A DNA stretch of 64,000 nt from Sphingobacterium spiritivorum ATCC 33861 (GCF_000143765.1 NZ_GL379772.1:124001-188000); one strand, 5' to 3'; numbered from the stretch's first letter, positions 1 to 8,124 are shown. The notes: generated by a model from the sequence alone, not told the origin. Made by a program: numbers and translations.

Positions 1-107
1 GCTGCATTATGAAGGATATACCATGAATACAGAAGATTCAATTCTTCCTCCGAACATCTGTTGTTGCGATATTTTTCCAATAGCGCTTTTGCTTCCTGAT
101 TTTTCAT
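1..107 (-). CDS. FecR-family anti-sigma factor, N-terminal fragment (runs off the window)
   Basis: Thirty-five codons are visible from an ATG at 107 reading leftwards out of the window. The peptide starts MKNQEAKALLEKYRNNRCSE and continues into an LLYSWY motif. An ALLEKYR-x-C-(S/T)xEE-xxLLxxWY start is typical of FecR-type anti-sigma factors in Bacteroidota, which sit in the inner membrane and relay a signal from a TonB-dependent transporter to an ECF sigma factor. The rest of the gene lies outside, so the membrane segment and FecR domain cannot be checked. No sigma-factor gene lies directly upstream on this strand, where its partner would normally be. Confidence 0.6.
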   Translation of the reverse strand, partial: MKNQEAKALLEKYRNNRCSEEELNLLYSWYILHNA

Positions 108-355
108 TCAAAAGGTTATATACTCTGGTTTTAGTATATGACGGCAATCCCTGGGGTGAAGGGCTAGTGTGTTTGAAAAAAAAATAAAAAATATAATTTC
201 ACATTTATAACAACTCAGTAAAACAGCTGATTGATAACGCTTTAAATAAATGAAAAAAAATTAATATGTGTAGATTACAAAAGTTTGTTGGGGGGCGGAA
301 AGAAGCAATTGCTATTAAAAAACAGATAAATTATATCCTCTGATCTGCATAACCC

Positions 356-892
356 TCAGGTCAATATTCTTATTTTTACTTTTTGCGCTATATGGGGTTT
401 CTGTCTGTAAAACTCCTGATAAAAATCATCAATACCTCCCAGATCGTGATGAATAATGATATGTTCCTTACGACTGCTGTATAGTCTGATACTTCCTGTA
501 TAACCATTGTATACGGCATGTCTGATATCCTTCCAGTAAAAGACTTTTGCTTTTCCCCGGGTGTTATAACAGGTGATATGGTCTTCATTATAAAGCACTG
601 TATGCACATAATACAATTTTAGATTATAGACTCCCAATACGCCAAATAATAGAAAGATAGAAATTGCCAGTACTGCAGCTACGGCATCTATCTTTGGATA
701 ATCATATATCACGCCCCCTACGATACCAGCACAAATCATCAGACAGCAATACCCAAAGTACATATAAGCAGCATGCATACGCATCTGCAGCCTGTTGTCA
801 GCGGTTCGCCCGGCCTGAGCAGAAGTGTTGATGCAACGGAAAATGAAATAACAGAGCAGCCCTGCTATTGCTATAGTCACAATGCTTTTCAT
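356..892 (-). CDS. Small membrane protein with a PH-like C-terminal sheet, function unknown
   Basis: A protein of 178 residues. An N-terminal hydrophobic helix (about 4-19) is followed by two more hydrophobic stretches near 45-62 and 70-92, then a polar beta-rich half containing YNEDHITCYNTRGKAKVFYW. That layout, membrane helices followed by a strand carrying a conserved aromatic and a short domain ending in a charged tail, resembles the PH-like membrane proteins found again at 21.2-23.3 kb in this window. No catalytic motif is visible and I do not recognise a named family. It stands alone, convergent to nothing, and about 210 bases separate it from the divergent sigma-factor gene. Confidence 0.6.
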   Translation of the reverse strand: MKSIVTIAIAGLLCYFIFRCINTSAQAGRTADNRLQMRMHAAYMYFGYCCLMICAGIVGGVIYDYPKIDAVAAVLAISIFLLFGVLGVYNLKLYYVHTVLYNEDHITCYNTRGKAKVFYWKDIRHAVYNGYTGSIRLYSSRKEHIIIHHDLGGIDDFYQEFYRQKPHIAQKVKIRILT

Positions 893-1059
893 AGGTTAGC
901 ATTTTAGGATTAATAAATTGGAATGCACAAACTTGAGGGTTTATAATCCGAATACAAGATAAGCAATATTATCAAAGCATTTAATAGGGTAAACTAAATA
1001 TTTTACGACAAACGAGTCATGGAAATTGAAAGTAATAATGATATATCCGGACAATTTGA

Positions 1060-1067
1060 TACTTTTG
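1060..1067 (+). promoter_or_regulatory. Bacteroidota-type -7 element before the ECF sigma gene
   Basis: TACTTTTG fits the TAnnTTTG -7 consensus. No good TTTG lies 19-23 bases upstream. Its position, about 37 bases before the ATG at 1104, would place transcription start near 1073 and supports 1104 over the earlier in-frame starts as the true translation start. Confidence 0.35.
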
Positions 1068-1103
1068 GATGCTGATATTTGCAATCAATTATTAAAAATA
1101 CCT

Positions 1104-1673
1104 ATGAGTTCTTCCCAAAAAGATGTTGAACTATGGATCGAAAACTATTCCGGATCGCTATTGAGACAGGCTTATTTTTTATTGGCCAACAAAGAGGACG
1201 CGGAAGATCTGGTACAGGATGTTTTTATGACCGCCTTTCTGATGAAAGATCGCTATCAGGGAAAGAGCAGCCCGTTGACATGGCTTAAAGGCATTTTAAA
1301 CCACAAAGCTGCTGATCTTTACAGACGCAAATACAGAGGTAATGAAACGGTCAGCATGGATTACTTTTTTGATGAGAACGGGGGGTGGCGTGATCTGGAT
1401 GTACAGAATCACTGGGATATCATCACAGACACATCGGCCTCTCTTCTGGATAATGAGAAATTCAACAAATCCCTTCAGGAATGCCTGCAGGCACTTCCGC
1501 AAAAATGGGGATTTCTGATCAGACAATGTTACATTCAACAAAAAAAAGCAGAAGAAATCTGTCAGGAAGTAAATATTTCAACGACTAATTACTGGAAGAT
1601 CCTGCAACGAAGCCGCATGCAGCTACGAAAATGTCTCGATATCAAATGGTTTAACAACACAAATAATGCTTGA
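1104..1673 (+). CDS. ECF RNA polymerase sigma factor
   Basis: From the ATG at 1104 the protein has 189 residues. Region 2 is clear: NKEDAEDLVQDVFMTAF, the DAEDLVQD signature that contacts core polymerase, followed by the -10 recognition helix around SPLTWLKGILNHKAADLYRR. Region 4 is the C-terminal part around QALPQKW to KILQRSRMQLRKCL, a helix-turn-helix for -35 recognition. Earlier in-frame starts (TTG 1026, ATG 1038) would add an atypical N-terminus. The stop overlaps the next gene by 8 bases, so the two are translated together. The partner gene encodes a zinc-type anti-sigma protein, and the following genes suggest an oxidative-stress regulon. Confidence 0.85.
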   Translation: MSSSQKDVELWIENYSGSLLRQAYFLLANKEDAEDLVQDVFMTAFLMKDRYQGKSSPLTWLKGILNHKAADLYRRKYRGNETVSMDYFFDENGGWRDLDVQNHWDIITDTSASLLDNEKFNKSLQECLQALPQKWGFLIRQCYIQQKKAEEICQEVNISTTNYWKILQRSRMQLRKCLDIKWFNNTNNA

Positions 1674-1941
1674 CAAGATCATACATACCATCATTCTCTC
1701 CTGCAGTCAGGCAACACTGTTAGTAGAAAAGAGATTTCATATGGATATTCCGATATGGAAGAAGATACAGCTCAGCATACATCTGAAAGCCTGCAGTTCC
1801 TGTAACAGCTATTCAAAGAAAGCCGGCTTTATTGAGCATGCAATTACACATTATATCGAACAGCATGAAGGGGATGCAAAAAAATATTTTACTGACAACA
1901 AGGACTTTATAGAAAAAGTTAAACAAAACATAAAAAAATAA
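1666..1941 (+). CDS. Small zinc-binding anti-sigma factor (ZAS-like)
   Basis: Ninety-one residues, overlapping the sigma gene by 8 bases. The layout CSQATLLVEKR, then a short helix, then HLKACSSCNSY matches the zinc anti-sigma domain, in which an N-terminal Cys or His and the H-x3-C-x2-C cluster hold a zinc ion and the helices clamp the sigma factor. There is no membrane segment, so it should be a cytoplasmic sensor. Loss of zinc on thiol oxidation is the known release mechanism in related redox-sensing members of this family. The linkage to MsrA downstream fits that, but release by oxidants is inference here. Confidence 0.7.
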   Translation: MLDKIIHTIILSCSQATLLVEKRFHMDIPIWKKIQLSIHLKACSSCNSYSKKAGFIEHAITHYIEQHEGDAKKYFTDNKDFIEKVKQNIKK

Positions 1942-2021
1942 CTTCTTTCTGTGTCAGGATTTTGATCAGGCAGCGACTATATAACTATAAAACGAATAGT
2001 TAATATCAATTGATCATAGAC

Positions 2022-2489
2022 ATGGAATCTTTAATTTCGACATCCCGCACCGGAACAACAGTCATGTACAAAACCGGATATTTTATTTCAATGGCAGGAA
2101 GTTTTCTTATACTGTTTTGGATAGGAGTTTATAAATTTACTGCCGTAGAGGCCGAGGCGATCAGACCGCTGATGGAACAACATCCCTTACTTTCCTGGAT
2201 GTACAGTATCTTTACTATACAACAAGTATCCAACATCATAGGTATTACGGAAGTGTTACTGGCACTTGTATTGGTACTGAGTATAAAATGGATCAAATTG
2301 AGAAAAATAGCATCTGTAGGTATGATTATCACATTTGTGCTTACCCTGAGCTTCCTTTTCACCACTTCGGGAATGTGGAAATTCAGAGAAGGTATTCCGA
2401 CAACAGACTTTTTTATCCTTAAAGATCTGCTGTTGCTTGGATTTGGCCTTATGCTTCCTTATCTGCCATCCCCTGTCCGTACGAACTAA
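2022..2489 (+). CDS. RclC/YkgB-like (DUF417) inner-membrane protein
   Basis: A protein of 155 residues from the ATG at 2022, with four hydrophobic segments. The motif LFWIGVYKFTAVEAEAIRPL followed by HPLLSWMY and QQVSNIIGITEVLLAL is characteristic of the YkgB/RclC family (DUF417). E. coli RclC belongs to the reactive-chlorine resistance operon, but its biochemical role is not settled. The gene follows the sigma/anti-sigma pair after 80 bases and precedes exported MsrA by 29 bases. That company supports a role in resisting hypochlorous acid or similar oxidants in the envelope. Confidence 0.8.
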   Translation: MESLISTSRTGTTVMYKTGYFISMAGSFLILFWIGVYKFTAVEAEAIRPLMEQHPLLSWMYSIFTIQQVSNIIGITEVLLALVLVLSIKWIKLRKIASVGMIITFVLTLSFLFTTSGMWKFREGIPTTDFFILKDLLLLGFGLMLPYLPSPVRTN

Positions 2490-2518
2490 AAAATCTGTTA
2501 ACATCAAATTGCAACACC

Positions 2519-3169
2519 ATGAAATACAGCATCATCACTTTAATAATCTTCACGCTGAGTGTCGGACTTGTCAGAAGCAAAAACACGAATTCAGATCCAT
2601 TGACTGAGGGAGGTAATACGCAGGAAATTTATTTTGCAGGAGGATGTTTCTGGGGAACGGAGCATTTTTTCAAACAAATCAACGGTGTGAAAAGCACTGA
2701 GGTAGGATATGCAAACGGAAAGACTAAAAATCCGACCTATGATATCGTCTCCCATACCAAGAGCGGATATGCCGAAACTGTAAAAGTGCGCTATGATCCG
2801 GAAAAGGTAGCTCTCAAAACACTGATAGAACTTTATTTTAAAACGATAGATCCGACCAGTCTGAATCGTCAGGGTAATGATATCGGAGAACAATACAGGA
2901 CAGGTATATATTACAAAGACGAAAAGGATCTTTCTGTAATCAAAACATGTATAGCTGCACTATCCAAAAATTATTTAAAGCCGCTGGCCATAGAAGTAAA
3001 ACCATTGACTAATTTTTACAAAGCGGAAGACTATCATCAGGATTATCTGGACAAAAATCCACAAGGTTATTGCCATATTGACCCTGCACTGTTCGAAATG
3101 GCGAGAAAAGCCAATCAGGATACCACAAAAAATAAAGGTAAGGATTCGAAAAAGACCAGCACACACTAA
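2519..3169 (+). CDS. msrA: Exported peptide methionine-S-sulfoxide reductase
   Basis: A protein of 216 residues. An N-terminal hydrophobic segment (MKYSIITLIIFTLSVGL) looks like a signal peptide, so the enzyme should act in the periplasm. The catalytic site GGCFWGTEHFF is at about residues 40-50; GYANGKTKNPTYD and GNDIGEQYRTGIY are further MsrA signatures, and NPQGYC near residue 185 holds the likely recycling cysteine. It reduces the S-epimer of methionine sulfoxide in proteins. The C-terminus carries an extra lysine-rich tail (KNKGKDSKK) beyond the usual end. It is the last gene before a terminator hairpin. Confidence 0.93.
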   Translation: MKYSIITLIIFTLSVGLVRSKNTNSDPLTEGGNTQEIYFAGGCFWGTEHFFKQINGVKSTEVGYANGKTKNPTYDIVSHTKSGYAETVKVRYDPEKVALKTLIELYFKTIDPTSLNRQGNDIGEQYRTGIYYKDEKDLSVIKTCIAALSKNYLKPLAIEVKPLTNFYKAEDYHQDYLDKNPQGYCHIDPALFEMARKANQDTTKNKGKDSKKTSTH

Positions 3170-3201
3170 ATAATAAGAAGAAGCCTGACCTGGAATTGAA
3201 A

Positions 3202-3245
3202 ACTCCCGTTATGTCTGACAACCATAACGGGAGTCTTTTTTTATT
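3202..3245 (+). terminator. Bidirectional terminator between msrA and the sialidase
   Basis: An 11-bp perfect stem (ACTCCCGTTAT with ATAACGGGAGT, 3202-3212 and 3224-3234) is followed by a run of T on the plus strand. The minus strand also reads T-rich after the stem, which suits two convergent operons. Confidence 0.9.
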
Positions 3246-3254
3246 TTGTATTTC

Positions 3255-4451
3255 TTAATGCCACTTCACGGGCAGAAATACAATATTCTTATAATTATCT
3301 TTTTCATAAAGCACACCTATCTTCTTAGCATCCAGCTGTACCAAATCAGAATATGCAGCATAATCTCCCTTATATCCTGCAGGAGCTGTTGCAATCCGCT
3401 TATTATAAAACCAGGTTTTTCCATCATCCTTGCTCATACGCAGTGTCAGGCTGTCTCTTTGTGTCTTACTGGCTGCATTACTGAAGGCCAGGAGCTGTTT
3501 TTTTCCACTCACAGATAATATACTTCCCTGATTGACAGGGTCCGGAAGATGCTTATCAAAGTAAGTAGTATCCCAAGTTGTTCCTCCGTCAGTACTGACG
3601 CTTATTAACCTGTTACGCACCTGACCTTGCTGATTTCGGCTATTCATCAGCAACCGGTCCCCGCTGATCTGTGCAGCAATGGATTCATTACCACCTTCAG
3701 CCTGTACAGTAGCTCCCAGATGAAATGTCTTGCCGTGATCATCTGTATAGTAACCATGTGCCTGATAATCTTTAAAAGCTGCCCGAGGATTACCTGCAGA
3801 ATGATTGGCAGATACAAAGATGCGTCCTTTATATTTGCCGGACTCAAACTGCATAGCATGTCCAGGAGTGTTGGCATAGCTTCTCCAGTCTTCTTTAAAG
3901 GTATAGGCCGGGTGGAATGCCGGTGCATTTGGACGGTGTACCTGAGTCGTTATATTAACTGCAGCAGACCAGGTTTCTCCCTGATCTGTCGACGTGACGT
4001 ACCAGACTTCCCGCACACCATTGCCTTTACGGATTTCCCCCTCGTGATTGTTTCCTGTATTGTAAAACAAAAAAATACGTCCTTTCGGGTATTGCGGATC
4101 TGTCATGTCCAGTACCGGAGCAGGGTTGCCTGCCTGTAAGTTTCCAAAGTCCACTACTTTTTGGAGAGCAGACCACGTCCGTCCCTGATCCTTACTCCTT
4201 TTCATGACAATATCGATATCCCCATAATCTCCGGCATGAGCCACTCTTCCTTCACCGAAAGCTAAGATATCACCATTGGCAGCCTTTATAATAGCCGGAA
4301 TACGATAGCTTTCATATCCGTCCTTTCCGGATGCAAATACGATCTTCTCCTCTCCTTCTTTTGTCATCTTATCCGTTGCACTTTCCGGTACAAAGGAAAT
4401 ATTCATCAGAATCCCACCTGAAAGCAACGCAATTAATAAATTTCTTTTCAT
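3255..4451 (-). CDS. Exported exo-alpha-sialidase (GH33-type BNR-repeat protein)
   Basis: A protein of 398 residues with an N-terminal signal segment. YRIPAI near residue 50 is the FRIP-type motif that supplies an arginine of the sialidase triad. Five Asp-boxes (SxDxGxTW type) follow: SKDQGRTW, STDQGETW, TDDHGKTF, STDGGTTW and SKDDGKTW, marking a six-bladed propeller. It should cleave terminal sialic acids from host-type glycans in the periplasm or at the surface. It lies downstream of the sulfatase and DUF4886 genes on the same strand (gap of 14 bases to the sulfatase), so the three are probably one operon. No sialic-acid uptake genes are visible in the window. Confidence 0.88.
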   Translation of the reverse strand: MKRNLLIALLSGGILMNISFVPESATDKMTKEGEEKIVFASGKDGYESYRIPAIIKAANGDILAFGEGRVAHAGDYGDIDIVMKRSKDQGRTWSALQKVVDFGNLQAGNPAPVLDMTDPQYPKGRIFLFYNTGNNHEGEIRKGNGVREVWYVTSTDQGETWSAAVNITTQVHRPNAPAFHPAYTFKEDWRSYANTPGHAMQFESGKYKGRIFVSANHSAGNPRAAFKDYQAHGYYTDDHGKTFHLGATVQAEGGNESIAAQISGDRLLMNSRNQQGQVRNRLISVSTDGGTTWDTTYFDKHLPDPVNQGSILSVSGKKQLLAFSNAASKTQRDSLTLRMSKDDGKTWFYNKRIATAPAGYKGDYAAYSDLVQLDAKKIGVLYEKDNYKNIVFLPVKWH

Positions 4452-4465
4452 AGGTTCTATACGGT

Positions 4466-5887
4466 CTAAAACGCAAAATAAGGATTAGCTGTGTGTGCCT
4501 GATTCATAATTCCTTCCAACTGCTTTACCCGTTCAGGATTTTCTGCGGCGACATTCTTTTTTTCGGCAGGATCTTTCTTTAGATTATATAGTTCTGTAAC
4601 GGTCTTTTGCTTATTCTTTACCTGTAGTTTGACAGCTTTCCAGTCTCCTGCGCGCACAGCCTGGCGGCCACCGTCTTCGTGAAATTCCCAGTACAAATAA
4701 GGGTGCTGCTGTTGCTCTTTTGTTTTGCCCAGCAGTGCAGGCACTAAAGATACGCCATCCGTATAACGGGCTTTTCCGGCTCCTGTAATATCTAAAAGAG
4801 TAGGCATCACATCCCAGAAAGCTCCGGCAAATTCACTTGTACTGTTGGGTTTTACTTTATGAGGCCATTTAACAATAAAAGGAGTACGGATACCTCCTTC
4901 ATAGAGATCCCGCTTGTATCCTCTCAGACCTCCCGAACTGTTAAAGAAAACGGGATCTGCACCTCCTTCACGATGTGCTCCGTTATCGCTGGAAAATATA
5001 ACGATGGTATTCTCTGTAAGTCCGAGATCATCCAGCTTTTTCAATACCTGCCCTACATAAGCATCCATCCGGCTGACCATACTGGCAAATGTTGCTCTTG
5101 GCTTTTCAACAGAAGCATATCCTGTAACGGTAGCTCCGGGGCCATAATCATTGCCTTTATGGGGAGTTTCCTGAAACCGGGAAGCATATTTCTGATAATG
5201 TTCATCGTCAATGCCGGATAATTCGGCATGCGGCAGTACGGTAGGGATAAACAGAAAAAATGGTTCATCCTTATGCACATCTATAAACCGGAGCGTCTGT
5301 TCCTGAATTAATGCAGGCGCATATTGTACCTTATTTTTAAGGTCATTTCCGTGCAATTCCACACGCTGATCATTGTGCCACAAATGGGTAGGAAAATAAC
5401 GGTGGGATTGTCTTTGACAATTGTATCCGTAAAATTCATCAAAACCCTTTTGATCCGGTGCTCCTGTTGTGCCGACCATACCCAGCCCCCACTTGCCAAA
5501 GGCTCCTGTAGCATATCCGGCCTTCTGAAGCAACTGCACAAAAGTCTGTACGGAATCAGCCAGAGGCTGCTGTCCTTCCGGTTCAATTTCCCTGTTGCCA
5601 CGGATATAGGTATGACCAGTGTGCTGGCCTGTCATTAACGAAGATCGGGAGGGCGCACATACGGATGCACCGGCATAGAATTGTTCAAATTTCATTCCTT
5701 CCGCAGCCAGACGATCAATATTGGGCGTCTGTATCTGCTTCTGTCCATACGCACCGAGATCCCCGTAGCCAAGGTCGTCAGCCAGAATAAACACAATATT
5801 AGGCTTTCTCTCCTGTGCCTGTAGTCCGATCGTGCTCAAACATAAGAAGGCAGCAGTAAGCAGCCTGATTTTTTGAAGGTGTATCAT
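4466..5887 (-). CDS. Exported sulfatase (S1 family, Cys-type)
   Basis: A protein of 473 residues with a signal peptide ending near LQAQ. The metal-binding start NIVFILADDLGYGDLGAYGQ and the site CAPSRSSLMTG (C-x-P-S-R) are present; the cysteine must be oxidised to formylglycine by a maturase not encoded here. Further conserved parts are GKWGLG, the late DNG metal site and a C-terminal NLKKDPAEKKN segment. Substrate is probably a sulfated sugar of mucin or glycosaminoglycan type, judging from the sialidase beside it, but the subfamily cannot be fixed by eye. Confidence 0.92.
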   Translation of the reverse strand: MIHLQKIRLLTAAFLCLSTIGLQAQERKPNIVFILADDLGYGDLGAYGQKQIQTPNIDRLAAEGMKFEQFYAGASVCAPSRSSLMTGQHTGHTYIRGNREIEPEGQQPLADSVQTFVQLLQKAGYATGAFGKWGLGMVGTTGAPDQKGFDEFYGYNCQRQSHRYFPTHLWHNDQRVELHGNDLKNKVQYAPALIQEQTLRFIDVHKDEPFFLFIPTVLPHAELSGIDDEHYQKYASRFQETPHKGNDYGPGATVTGYASVEKPRATFASMVSRMDAYVGQVLKKLDDLGLTENTIVIFSSDNGAHREGGADPVFFNSSGGLRGYKRDLYEGGIRTPFIVKWPHKVKPNSTSEFAGAFWDVMPTLLDITGAGKARYTDGVSLVPALLGKTKEQQQHPYLYWEFHEDGGRQAVRAGDWKAVKLQVKNKQKTVTELYNLKKDPAEKKNVAAENPERVKQLEGIMNQAHTANPYFAF

Positions 5888-5920
5888 TACTTATAGGTTG
5901 GTTTTTGATTAATACACAGA

Positions 5921-6820
5921 TTACCTTGCCATTTCCATTATCTGAAATGCCTTAAGCGGCGTTACTGTAAAAGGATGTAAAACAGCTTCGTGTGCCGCTT
6001 TCTTTGCTATTTCAGCCTGAATATCCGTCACTTTTAGCGGTTTGTAAACATTCGTTGTGACATCCTGCTGAAAAAGAGTTTCAAACCAGGTACAGGCTGC
6101 CGTAAAACGTCCGTAGTCCAGATTAAGGTGGTAACCGTCTCTTGTATAATGATCTCCTATAAAACTTGTCCGCGCATTCTGCACAGCAGTGCCTGCAGAA
6201 ACTAATAAGTCAAAGGGAACCAGTTTGAATGCTTGCTGAGAAGTGCGTACAATAGCTTCATACATCTTTAACTGACTCCGGTCGTAGTTTGCAAAACCGT
6301 CATGCCTGGAATCCTGCTGATATGCCCATGTCTGGTGCAGAATATACTTTGTAGAAGGATACCGTACATGTGCTTTTACATAGGCAAACAGAGCCGGAAG
6401 ATCGGTCTGATATGTTTCATATTTACCCGAAAGCGGACTGGCCTGCTGAAAACTGACATAATCCCAGGGTTCATCAACCAGTGCTTCCGATATACGGACA
6501 TCAGGAGTAACGGTTTTATTCCCGTCGGAGGTTATTTTGCGATAGCTGTAAGCAGCCTTATCTTCATTCACATTGCGTACATGCAGAGACAAAGGCGCTC
6601 CTCCGATATACAGATTGCCGATGACCATGGTTTTGCCACTGGCCTTTGCAAGCTCATAAAGATAATTTTCGATTGCATCTTCTGAAAAACTATTACCGAT
6701 AGCTAATATTCGTAACACATCATCATCCAGCGGATCTTTTTGTGCCTGAACTGAAGAGGGAACGGCGCTGATAAAAAAGACTAGAAAAAGGCTTATAAAG
6801 TAATTTTGTATTGTTTTCAT
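5921..6820 (-). CDS. DUF4886 family exported SGNH-like hydrolase
   Basis: A protein of 299 residues with a signal peptide ending near VQA. ILAIGNSFSEDAIENYL carries a GNSFS block that resembles the nucleophile serine of SGNH hydrolases; a late RDGYHLN supplies a possible Asp-x-x-His pair. SQQASPLSG-like text in the middle (SFQQASPLSGKYETY) is typical of DUF4886 proteins of gut and soil Bacteroidota. It is probably first in an operon with sulfatase and sialidase and may remove an ester group (for example acetyl) from sugars. That activity is inferred from fold and neighbours only. Confidence 0.75.
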   Translation of the reverse strand: MKTIQNYFISLFLVFFISAVPSSVQAQKDPLDDDVLRILAIGNSFSEDAIENYLYELAKASGKTMVIGNLYIGGAPLSLHVRNVNEDKAAYSYRKITSDGNKTVTPDVRISEALVDEPWDYVSFQQASPLSGKYETYQTDLPALFAYVKAHVRYPSTKYILHQTWAYQQDSRHDGFANYDRSQLKMYEAIVRTSQQAFKLVPFDLLVSAGTAVQNARTSFIGDHYTRDGYHLNLDYGRFTAACTWFETLFQQDVTTNVYKPLKVTDIQAEIAKKAAHEAVLHPFTVTPLKAFQIMEMAR

Positions 6821-6926
6821 AGGAAGTAAAGTTATTAAATATTTGCATCAGGGAATACTTTGTACCTTGATTTTGACAATAGGTCACTTATTCTAAATTT
6901 CTCTTTTATAAATAAAAGTAATTTTA

Positions 6927-6934
6927 TACCTTTG
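6927..6934 (+). promoter_or_regulatory. -7 element of the rpsF operon promoter
   Basis: TACCTTTG matches TAnnTTTG exactly, 48 bases before the rpsF start. No convincing TTTG is found about 20 bases upstream. A small inverted repeat (GCACTT and AAGTGC around CCGT, 6934-6949) sits across the predicted transcription start. Confidence 0.6.
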
Positions 6935-6981
6935 CACTTCCGTAAGTGCGGAGATTTTAAATTAACAAAATATTTAACAAA

Positions 6982-7350
6982 ATGCAACAGTACGAATCTG
7001 TAATCATTCTTACCCCGTTGCTTTCTGATGATGTTGCGAAAGAAGTAATCGCGAAATTCAAAAACATCTTAACAGAAGGCGGAGCCGAGATTGTCGCTGA
7101 AGACAATTGGGGTTTGAAAAAATTAGCGTATCCTATCCAGAAAAAAACAACTGGATTTTATCACTTAACTGAATTCAAGGCTCCAGGTGAATTAATCAAA
7201 AAAATTGAGATTGAATTGAGACGTGATGAGCGCGTAATGCGTTTCTTAACGATTGCATTAGACAAACACGCTATTGCATACAGTGAGAAAAAACGTAGCG
7301 GAGCATTCAACAAGAAAGCAGAAACTAAAACTGAGGAGGTAGCAAACTAA
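6982..7350 (+). CDS. rpsF: 30S ribosomal protein bS6
   Basis: A protein of 122 residues. The start [17 protein letters not shown], the central [16 protein letters not shown] and the [12 protein letters not shown] block identify bS6, which pairs with bS18 on the platform of the small subunit. It begins the rpsF-rpsR-rplI operon. The region before the ATG is A-rich without a Shine-Dalgarno sequence, as usual for this phylum. The last codons (TEEVAN) contain the strong ribosome-binding site of rpsR, and the stop overlaps the next start by one base. Confidence 0.97.
   Translation: MQQYESVIILTPLLSDDVAKEVIAKFKNILTEGGAEIVAEDNWGLKKLAYPIQKKTTGFYHLTEFKAPGELIKKIEIELRRDERVMRFLTIALDKHAIAYSEKKRSGAFNKKAETKTEEVAN
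7334..7340 (+). promoter_or_regulatory. Strong Shine-Dalgarno site for rpsR inside rpsF
   Basis: AGGAGGT is a seven-base match to the 16S rRNA tail consensus, placed 9 bases before the rpsR ATG. Such strong sites are rare in Bacteroidota, where the rRNA tail is hidden by bS21, bS18 and bS6. Confidence 0.85.
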
Positions 7351-7613
7351 TGGCAAACGAAAACATCCAATACGTAACTGCTCCTAAAGTAGAGGACAAC
7401 CGTAAAAAATATTGCCGTTTCAAAAAGAACGGTATCAAATACATTGACTACAAAGACGCAAACTTCCTTTTGAAATTTGTGAATGACCAAGGTAAAATTT
7501 TACCTCGTCGTCTTACTGGTACTTCATTGAAATTCCAACGTAAAGTTGCTCAGGCCGTTAAACGTGCCCGTCACATCGGTTTATTACCTTACGTTACTGA
7601 CTCATTAAAATAA
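7350..7613 (+). CDS. rpsR: 30S ribosomal protein bS18
   Basis: A protein of 87 residues. [20 protein letters not shown] and [20 protein letters not shown] are the bS18 signatures ending in [12 protein letters not shown]. It binds bS6 on the platform and, in Bacteroidota, helps form the pocket that hides the 16S rRNA 3' tail. The start ATG overlaps the rpsF stop, and a near-perfect Shine-Dalgarno sequence precedes it. Its own stop codon TAA is the first part of the Shine-Dalgarno sequence of rplI. Confidence 0.97.
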   Translation: MANENIQYVTAPKVEDNRKKYCRFKKNGIKYIDYKDANFLLKFVNDQGKILPRRLTGTSLKFQRKVAQAVKRARHIGLLPYVTDSLK

Positions 7614-7617
7614 GGAG
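7611..7617 (+). promoter_or_regulatory. Strong Shine-Dalgarno site for rplI overlapping the rpsR stop
   Basis: TAAGGAG matches seven bases of the anti-anti-SD consensus; its first three bases are the rpsR stop. Eight bases separate it from the rplI ATG. Confidence 0.8.
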
Positions 7618-7625
7618 AATACGAC

Positions 7626-8069
7626 ATGGAAATTATCTTAAAACATGATATCAAACACCTTGGCGAAAAAGACGATGTTGTCGTAGTAAAGCCGGGTTAC
7701 GGTCGTAACTACTTAATTCCTCAGGGTTTCGCTGTATTGGCTACATCTTCTGCAAAGAAAGTATTAGCTGAAAACATCAAACAAGCGCAATTCAAACAAG
7801 AGAAAATTAAAAAAGATGCGACAGAATTAGCGACTAAATTAGAAGCTATCAAGTTAACAATCGGTGCTAAAGCTGGTGAATCAGGAAAAATCTTCGGTAA
7901 AGTAAACAGCATTCAGATTGCTGATGCTTTGAAAGCGCAAGGTTTTGACGTAGATCGTCGCCGCATCACTTTCGAAACTGAACCAAAATTAGTTGGTGAA
8001 TACATCGCTAACTTGAACCTTCACAAAGAAGTTAAAGTTCAGGTTCCTTTCGAAGTAGTAGCTGAATAA
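7626..8069 (+). CDS. rplI: 50S ribosomal protein bL9
   Basis: A protein of 147 residues. The N-terminal rRNA-binding domain has the bL9 signature (VVKPGYGRNYLIPQGFA), a long connecting helix follows, and the C-terminal domain contains GKIFGKVNSIQIADAL and RRITFETEPKLVGEY. It binds 23S rRNA near the L1 stalk base. Last gene of the rpsF operon; a terminator hairpin begins 24 bases after its stop. Confidence 0.97.
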   Translation: MEIILKHDIKHLGEKDDVVVVKPGYGRNYLIPQGFAVLATSSAKKVLAENIKQAQFKQEKIKKDATELATKLEAIKLTIGAKAGESGKIFGKVNSIQIADALKAQGFDVDRRRITFETEPKLVGEYIANLNLHKEVKVQVPFEVVAE

Positions 8070-8092
8070 TACTGTTATTCAACACAAAATAT

Positions 8093-8124
8093 AAAGGAGA
8101 TAACTTGCGTTATCTCCTTTTTTT
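8093..8124 (+). terminator. Intrinsic terminator of the rpsF-rpsR-rplI operon
   Basis: A perfect 12-bp stem (AAAGGAGATAAC with GTTATCTCCTTT) around a TTGC loop, followed by seven T in a row. Confidence 0.93.

Noticed and set aside
3246..6685. Several plus-strand frames of 60-170 codons across the sialidase, sulfatase and DUF4886 genes
   Set aside because: They are antisense shadows of strongly supported genes and show no family motifs.
6934..6949. Hairpin GCACTT-CCGT-AAGTGC before rpsF, as an S6:S18 autoregulatory leader
   Set aside because: It sits across the predicted transcription start, so much of it would not be in the RNA, and the bulged CCG structure known from S6:S18 sites is not evident.
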